A DNA stretch of 32,481 bases from a virus, in the IMG/VR virus record IMGVR_UViG_3300025674_000201, positions 1 through 32,481 of that record; one strand, 5' to 3'. The notes beneath the pieces were generated by a model. The model was not told where the DNA came from and ran no database searches. It saw only the letters and a list, made by a program, of their open reading frames with translations. This document shows, one piece after another, positions 27,491-32,481 of this stretch. Position 1 is the first letter of the stretch; the number at the start of each line of letters is the position of its first letter. The translations under genes and the position numbers were made by a program.

Positions 27491-30400
27491 GTGGCTTACA
27501 AGACAGAAATCCAGATCGGCGTAAAGGGAACAGCTGCTCTCGATAAGCTCCGCAAAAACATAAGCGATCTAAGCGAAAAAGTAGATTTAGTCGATAAAGG
27601 TTTTAAGGATGGCATTCAGTCTGTAGACAGATACGAAAAAGCGCTGAAAGAGGCTGCAAACGCACTTCGAACAGTAAGAATCAATACTGATGACGAGAGA
27701 CAAGCGATACAAAACTACGTAACAGCATTAGGAAACGCAAACGGAGCACTGGACCGTCAAAACAGTCTTATCCAAGAGGAGATTTCGCTTCGCGGTAGAG
27801 CCAAAGTAGAGCTGCAGGCGTACAACGCTGCTGCCGCTGCCGCACGCCCGCCAGGCGGCAGCATGAGCCAGCGCTATCTGCGACCTGGAGCGCCGATCGC
27901 TACCACACAATACGACCAGCCAATCGGTCCAGCTCCTGCATCACCCATAGACGCACTTGTTGGGCAGTCATCTCCAGTGGAGGGCCGCATAAAGAGGATA
28001 AAAGAGGCACAAGATGCTCTAATCGATGCTATGCGGCAAATGCAAGCCGTAGAGCAGAAAATGACTCAACAGGAGCTTATAAACGACGAAAAGGTATTCA
28101 ACAATAAGTTAGAAGACCTGAGAAGATTGCACGCCGAGGAACTAAGACAGATAAAAGCTGCCGATAAGGCAGAGCTAGAAGCATTCGACAAAAAATTAAA
28201 AGCGCGAGAAGAGCTTAAGAAAACCAAAACCGGCACAGCCGGATTCCTCGAACAAGCCGGTGCATTCGGTCTTGGTGCTGGTTTCCCACTGCTGTTTGGC
28301 GGTGGCGTCGGCCAAGTTGCCGGTGGCGCAATAGGAACCGCTCTAGCCAAATCTTTCGGGCTAGCTGGAGAGGCCGCCATGGGCCTTCAGATTGCCCTAT
28401 CTGCAATTTTGGGCAAGGTTGAGGAACTTGTCACCCGCTTTGTCGAGGTCGGCAACGCCGTCAACGCCATCGACATGGACGCGCTGGCGGGCACCTTCAT
28501 AACGGTAAATGCAGAGGCCCGCACCCTGGTACGTGGTTTAATCGAAGCCGGACAATCTCAAGAGGCTCTTTATGAGGCAGCCAGACAGACAGCCTTGCAA
28601 ACGGGCGTGCTACCCGAAGCTACAGCCGACATCACTAACAACGTAAACCTACTTTCAAATACCTGGGACGAAGTTGTAGGTTCTGTTTCCGGCCTAGTTT
28701 CAATTATTGCAACGCCTTTCGTTACTGCACTGACCCTTATTTTGCAGTTAGTTTCAAAAGTTGTTCAAGGTGTAAACATTTGGTTTAGCCTTATAGGCAT
28801 GATACTTAAGAAAACCGGTGAAATTATTCTTCAAATTCCTCTGCTTAAGCCTGTATTAGAGTTCATCCAAAGGAACACAAAAAGTATTGTTGAGGAAGAA
28901 GAAAAGGGTTTAGACGCACTGATAAAGTCCGGTGAAGCCTTGGAGCGTGAAGCCCAAAAGACTCAGAGGATAGCAGCTATTGAAAAGGATCGCACCGCCG
29001 GTCGAACTGCAGCCGAAAAGCTTATCAATGCAGACGTAGACAGACGAGTCAAGCTTGAAGAGCTTAGTGTAGCTACTGCCGAAAAGATACGCCAAAAGAG
29101 AGAAGAGTTCGGCAACTTAACCAGCCATCAAGCGCAGGTAGAGCTTGCCTACCAAGAAATGCTTATCAATCAAGATGCAGATAGGCAGCGAGGAAAAGTA
29201 CAGCAAACTTTTGAGCTTCAGAAGCAAAATATCGAACTTGAAGCACAACGGGAAAAAGAAAAAGAGCTAAAAGAACTGGCCAAAGAAAGGTCAGAAAAAT
29301 ACAAAGAAATGGCCGAGGATGTCAGGCTTCAAACTAGCCTGCTGAACGACCAAGCAACAAGCCTGAATCACCAAGCAGAAATCGCCAACAATATCGCTAG
29401 CTTGAGCAACGCTCGCCGTAAAACAGAATCTGACCTGCTAAATCTGCAAATTGGCCGCCTGGAACGTCAAAAAGAGGAAGCCAAGCACTTCCTCGACAAG
29501 ATCAAGCTCAACAACATCATTATTGAAAAGAGAAAAGAGCAGGCAAAGCTTGAGTACGAGAGCCAGCTGACCAGCATCAAGCTGTCCGTCTCCAAGGCAG
29601 AACAGGAACGTATTCAAATCAAGCTGAAGGAACAGCAAATCAAGCTGCAGCTTGAGCAAGTTCGACTTGAAGCGGAAGCGATCCAAGACGCTGACCGCCG
29701 TAATGCTGCTCTAGGTCGAATCAACAAGCAGGAGCAGTCAACTTTACAAGTAGTTGAGGACATGAACCGGGCTGCTGACCACAGCCTTGCGACGACCCGA
29801 AAGATCGCTGCTTTCCAGCAGCAGTCAGCGAAGTACGCGTACCAAGGCAAGATCGAAGCCTTGGAAACTGCTCGCCAGCAAGAGAGGATGGCAATTTTCC
29901 TCAACAGCCAAAAGGGCAGCATGAACTCCTTGGCAACTCAGTCTGGGCAGTACGCCTCAAACATGGAGCGAGCCGCCAATGCTGCGAAGAACCAAAAAAC
30001 TGCCTTCGAGAGAGGCGAATTAGGCGCTACCAAAACTTTTACAATATCCACCGGCATACCAATCGACGAGGACGTCAGGAAAGCAGTACTGGACAGGGCC
30101 AGATTCAGATCCCCCGAAGAGATGGTCTCGGCACTTGTGGAAGCACAAAAGAAACGGAATAAGCAAAAAATTGTGGAGGAAAGACGGATTGAGAGTCAGC
30201 AGGTTCAGCATCAGCAAGTTCAGGATCGGCTTCAGCATCGGCAAGTTCAGCATCGGCAAGTTCAGCCTCGGCAGGTTGCCTATGCCCAAGGCGGTTTCGT
30301 CAACAGGCCGCACATCGGCATGGTCGGTGAAGGCGGCCCCGAGTACATCATCCCCGAGAGCAAGGCCGCAGCCTTCGCAACCAACTACATGATGGGTGCC

Positions 30401-30604
30401 CGTGGAGCGGCTGCAATCCCCCGCTACGCTGAAGGTGGTTATGTCGGACCAATCAACGTCCAGACCGGCCCAGTCATGCAGCAGGGTGGAACGAACTACG
30501 TCACGATGGCCCAGTTCGAGAAAGGACTGATGGATCTCGCCAGTTCCTTTAGCGCATCAAACCGTAGCTACGGAGCCCGCCAGTACATGGGTGTCCAGCG
30601 ATGA
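27491..30604 (+). CDS. Tail tape measure protein
   Basis: 1037 residues from GTG 27491, which implies a tail of roughly 150 nm if the usual 1.5 angstrom per residue applies. It has an N-terminal coiled coil, two hydrophobic regions (about residues 245-290, Gly-rich, and 400-455), a very long charged coiled coil (about 470-850), a Gln-rich repeat (about 904-929) and a C-terminal globular part (GMVGEGGPEYIIPESKAAAF, AEGGYVGP) common in tape measures. The 28.68-29.4 kb segment is AT-richer than its surroundings, suggesting mosaic exchange. Its stop overlaps the next ATG. Confidence 0.93.
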   Translation: MAYKTEIQIGVKGTAALDKLRKNISDLSEKVDLVDKGFKDGIQSVDRYEKALKEAANALRTVRINTDDERQAIQNYVTALGNANGALDRQNSLIQEEISLRGRAKVELQAYNAAAAAARPPGGSMSQRYLRPGAPIATTQYDQPIGPAPASPIDALVGQSSPVEGRIKRIKEAQDALIDAMRQMQAVEQKMTQQELINDEKVFNNKLEDLRRLHAEELRQIKAADKAELEAFDKKLKAREELKKTKTGTAGFLEQAGAFGLGAGFPLLFGGGVGQVAGGAIGTALAKSFGLAGEAAMGLQIALSAILGKVEELVTRFVEVGNAVNAIDMDALAGTFITVNAEARTLVRGLIEAGQSQEALYEAARQTALQTGVLPEATADITNNVNLLSNTWDEVVGSVSGLVSIIATPFVTALTLILQLVSKVVQGVNIWFSLIGMILKKTGEIILQIPLLKPVLEFIQRNTKSIVEEEEKGLDALIKSGEALEREAQKTQRIAAIEKDRTAGRTAAEKLINADVDRRVKLEELSVATAEKIRQKREEFGNLTSHQAQVELAYQEMLINQDADRQRGKVQQTFELQKQNIELEAQREKEKELKELAKERSEKYKEMAEDVRLQTSLLNDQATSLNHQAEIANNIASLSNARRKTESDLLNLQIGRLERQKEEAKHFLDKIKLNNIIIEKRKEQAKLEYESQLTSIKLSVSKAEQERIQIKLKEQQIKLQLEQVRLEAEAIQDADRRNAALGRINKQEQSTLQVVEDMNRAADHSLATTRKIAAFQQQSAKYAYQGKIEALETARQQERMAIFLNSQKGSMNSLATQSGQYASNMERAANAAKNQKTAFERGELGATKTFTISTGIPIDEDVRKAVLDRARFRSPEEMVSALVEAQKKRNKQKIVEERRIESQQVQHQQVQDRLQHRQVQHRQVQPRQVAYAQGGFVNRPHIGMVGEGGPEYIIPESKAAAFATNYMMGARGAAAIPRYAEGGYVGPINVQTGPVMQQGGTNYVTMAQFEKGLMDLASSFSASNRSYGARQYMGVQR
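30203..30274 (+). repeat. 15-bp tandem repeat inside the tape measure gene
   Basis: Codons for VQHQQ, VQDR, LQHRQ, VQHRQ and VQPRQ follow one another; units are based on GTTCAGCATCGGCAA. One unit is 12 bases, so copy number and length can vary without breaking the frame. It forms a flexible Gln/Arg linker before the C-terminal domain. Confidence 0.8.
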
Positions 30605-31068
30605 GTAACAGAGCCCAAGCGCAGTACCTGAGGCTTTACGCCTCAGGCGGCTCCGACCACATCCTCTGGCAAAACTACTACCTCAATACAACGGTCACTG
30701 TCAGCAGCAAAAACTACGAGTACTACCCCTTTGAATTTGAGGGCATCTCCGAAAGCTCCGCCATCGGTGGAGCGACCGTGAACATCACTGTTCCAGCCAC
30801 TGACGAAGTAATCACGCAATTTCTAAAGGCTGCTTATTTTGACCGCCTCTGCGAAGTCTCTGTATACGAGTTCGACAACAGATTAGGGAATACAGCGCCG
30901 CAGACTGGACAGACACTCGTCGGTCAGTTCGTGGGTTATGTCCGCAATATGAGCGGTGATTTTACGGCGCTACAAATCGAGTTAGGATCAGCACTAGCTC
31001 CCATTGGAGCGCAAATTCCACCGCGCACTTACAACAGCTTTCTTGTCGGGGCTCCGCTTAGAGCATGA
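30601..31068 (+). CDS. Distal tail / minor tail protein
   Basis: 155 residues; ATG 30601 overlaps the tape measure stop (ATGA). Beta-rich sequence (YYPFEFEGISESSAIGGATV, NITVPATDEVITQFL, VGQFVGYVRNMSGDFTALQI) as in distal tail proteins that link the tube to the tip. The final GAQIPPRTYNSFLVGAPL is typical of proteins preceding tail-tip genes. Confidence 0.68.
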   Translation: MSNRAQAQYLRLYASGGSDHILWQNYYLNTTVTVSSKNYEYYPFEFEGISESSAIGGATVNITVPATDEVITQFLKAAYFDRLCEVSVYEFDNRLGNTAPQTGQTLVGQFVGYVRNMSGDFTALQIELGSALAPIGAQIPPRTYNSFLVGAPLRA

Positions 31069-32481
31069 AGATTAAATTCACCGATCCTTTATTTCTGCTG
31101 TCCTCTCAGACTGGCTTGTCTGTCAACAAGCTGAAGGACGCTGCTGCACTGGGCGGTTTATCACCGCAAGCATCCCAAGAGTCGGTAAAGCTAGGTGAAC
31201 CAATCCCGATTGTGTTTGGCCGTCGTCGCACGGTTAATTCCGTCGAGCAAGGCGGTGTTTTCATTGCACCGAAGGCAACCGAAGGCTACTTCTCAAACCA
31301 GGCTGTCAACACAACTCTTCAGTACAAATATCTGCTTGTTTTAAGTCAGGGCCAGCTTGGTCAGACGCAAGTCCGTGACGTTTTCCAGCGCAGCTGCAGA
31401 TTAGGTACAACTCTAAACCAAGCGTATGACGCCAGAGCCGGAAACTGGAACCCAACAAACGATATAACGCTCCTGTCAAGCGGCACTTGGAGTACGCCAT
31501 CTTTCGTTGGAACGGGTGGATCGTACGACGATATGACCACGTTTAGCTTTGAAAGCAGCGTTGGCGAAGGTGACAATACATGGTCCAGCCAAATTTTTAT
31601 CTTCGTTCGCAGCGGCATCCGAGTAACGCGACTCGTAGACAGCACCGCTGGTCCGTCCGATAATTTTGTTGACCTTGCAAAGTATCTGCTGGAGAAGAGT
31701 GAGCGTGTAGGTGACGATCTAATCGACACAGCCGCACTGACTACAGCGGCGAAGTTTACCGATGCGAATGGTCTGTTCTTTAACGGCCAACTTTCTGATA
31801 GCCAGAATTTACAGGATTGGCTTCAAGATACCTCATATAACTTCCTGCTGCGCCTGACGCAAACCAACGGCAAGTTCGGCTTGAGACCACGCTTGCCCTA
31901 CGTTACGGCTACACATCTGATCGACACGACGACGATCACACCTTCCTACACATTCACCGAGGACCACATTACTCCCGATGGCTTCGAGATCGAATACATC
32001 GCCATCGAAGACAGAACGCCTGTCTGTTTTACTGTGCTGTGGAAGCAACAAGCAGGCAACAATTTCTCCCTGGTACGTTCGACGGAAATCCGTTACACAG
32101 GCGAAGCAGCTAACGGACCATACATTCAGATTGATTTAAGTGGATTCTGCACAACATCAGATCACGCAGCAAAGGTTGGTGCGTATGCACTGGCGACACG
32201 GAAATATGTGACGCATCATTTGCGTATCAAGGTCCGCGAGAAAAACTACAATAGTCTGCTGGTCGTTGGCGACATTGTTCGCGTCAGGTTGCGCCGTGAA
32301 AATGCAGCGGGTGAAGTTGCGTTCCATGATTACGTTTACGAGATTGAACGTATCGACAAGACGCTGGAAAGCTATCTGGTTTATGACCTAACTCATTTCC
32401 CGATTGATTCGCAAGGTAGAAGCAAGATTGCCCGCGAAGTGAATGCGGCAACGGGTCCAACTGGAACGATTTCTATCGGTA
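31065..32481 (+). CDS. Tail tip protein (partial, runs off the right edge)
   Basis: ATG 31065 overlaps the previous stop (ATGA), and 472 codons are open to the window edge. The N-terminal segment VKLGEPIPIVFGRRRTVNSV, EQGGVFIAPKATEGYFSN is characteristic of tail-tip/attachment proteins, where a 'pIpvvyGrrrv..Gg.fisp' stretch begins the gene. Later parts (FLLRLTQTNGKFGLRPRLPY and RIKVREKNYNSLLVVGDIVR) are consistent with hub and beta-barrel domains. It probably connects to the tail fibre whose C-terminus is at the left edge. Confidence 0.75.
   Translation, partial: MKIKFTDPLFLLSSQTGLSVNKLKDAAALGGLSPQASQESVKLGEPIPIVFGRRRTVNSVEQGGVFIAPKATEGYFSNQAVNTTLQYKYLLVLSQGQLGQTQVRDVFQRSCRLGTTLNQAYDARAGNWNPTNDITLLSSGTWSTPSFVGTGGSYDDMTTFSFESSVGEGDNTWSSQIFIFVRSGIRVTRLVDSTAGPSDNFVDLAKYLLEKSERVGDDLIDTAALTTAAKFTDANGLFFNGQLSDSQNLQDWLQDTSYNFLLRLTQTNGKFGLRPRLPYVTATHLIDTTTITPSYTFTEDHITPDGFEIEYIAIEDRTPVCFTVLWKQQAGNNFSLVRSTEIRYTGEAANGPYIQIDLSGFCTTSDHAAKVGAYALATRKYVTHHLRIKVREKNYNSLLVVGDIVRVRLRRENAAGEVAFHDYVYEIERIDKTLESYLVYDLTHFPIDSQGRSKIAREVNAATGPTGTISIG

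Larger units (their letters stand above)
692..32468 (+). repeat. Dispersed strand-polar short motif, CTGGARCG and CTGGYACG(T)
   Basis: By eye, TGGARCG (R = A or G) occurs 56 times on the + strand and 7 times on the - strand (CGYTCCA at 1220, 3645, 4823, 10374, 19605, 24663 and 32330). TGGYACG occurs about 30 times on + and 7 on -. About 4 per strand are expected for each class with equal base use. Polarity holds in the leftward gene block (3.4-12.7 kb: 19 on + against 3 on -) as well as in the rightward genes. Most copies have C before TGG. Copies fall in all three codon phases, for example L-E-R, W-S and G-T/G-A in the nuclease gene, so codon use does not explain them. Confidence 0.85.

Noticed and set aside
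1-32481. Codon usage as the explanation of the TGGARCG excess
   Set aside because: The + strand preference is the same where genes are on the - strand, and copies fall in all three codon phases within one gene.
1-32481. Enrichment of the cyanobacterial HIP1 palindrome GCGATCGC
   Set aside because: No full copies were noticed, only partial GCGATCG-type matches; HIP1 is not enriched here and does not explain the dispersed motif.
1-32481. tRNA genes, integrase or photosynthesis genes such as psbA
   Set aside because: None was recognised in either strand by eye; short tRNAs could still be missed without a covariance search.

Overview
The window looks like most of the genome of a tailed double-stranded DNA phage with a siphovirus-type (long, non-contractile tail) structural set, probably infecting a cyanobacterium. 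The phage identity is direct: terminase, portal, scaffold, capsid, neck, tail tube, frameshifted tail chaperone, a 1037-residue tape measure, tail tip, tail fibre and endolysin genes are all present. The cyanobacterial host is inferred from a sigma factor of the cyanobacterial primary/group-2 type, flavin-dependent ThyX next to it, a family A polymerase replicon and several small proteins of cyanophage style. No integrase, tRNA or rRNA gene was seen.

Layout. 1-2575 (+): C-terminal end of a tail fibre, small proteins, two small membrane proteins and a bifunctional endolysin. 2646-3115 (+): HNH endonuclease and a 42-residue protein. 3198-12674 (almost all -): early/replication block read leftward, with a Prim-Pol/helicase, DUF3310-type and other small proteins, family A DNA polymerase, an RHH regulator, a sigma-70 factor, two small NrdR-like zinc ribbons and ThyX. 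12706-14812 (+): ssDNA-binding protein, three small ORFs and a RecB-like nuclease. 14836-17771: accessory/control block with an HTH protein, operator-like GTGAGA/TCTCAC sites, two unrecognised proteins, a membrane-anchored HTH protein, and 16-bp direct repeats just before the terminase. 17772-32481 (+): packaging, head, neck and tail genes, running off the right edge in a tail-tip gene. Tail fibre at the left edge and tail tip at the right edge suggest a circular or circularly permuted map cut inside the tail module.

How it fits together. The replication block supplies primase-helicase, polymerase, SSB and nuclease; ThyX supplies dTMP; the sigma factor could redirect host RNA polymerase to phage promoters, several of which are visible. 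Late genes are separated by strong intrinsic terminators (after SSB, capsid and tail tube), two of which are followed by a CGCTACACT element about 22-24 bases before the next start codon.

The most unusual signal is not a gene. A short motif, CTGGARCG with a sister form CTGGYACG(T), is scattered through the whole window at roughly ten times the expected frequency. It lies almost always on the + strand, whichever strand the genes are on and in all codon phases. It behaves like a directional (Chi-like, primase-site or packaging-type) element. The two forms change over sharply at about 15.05 kb, marking a mosaic block. A second strong candidate is an array of seven 10-bp inverted repeats inside the 3' end of the primase-helicase gene, a possible replication origin. 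All counts here were made by eye and may be off by a few.
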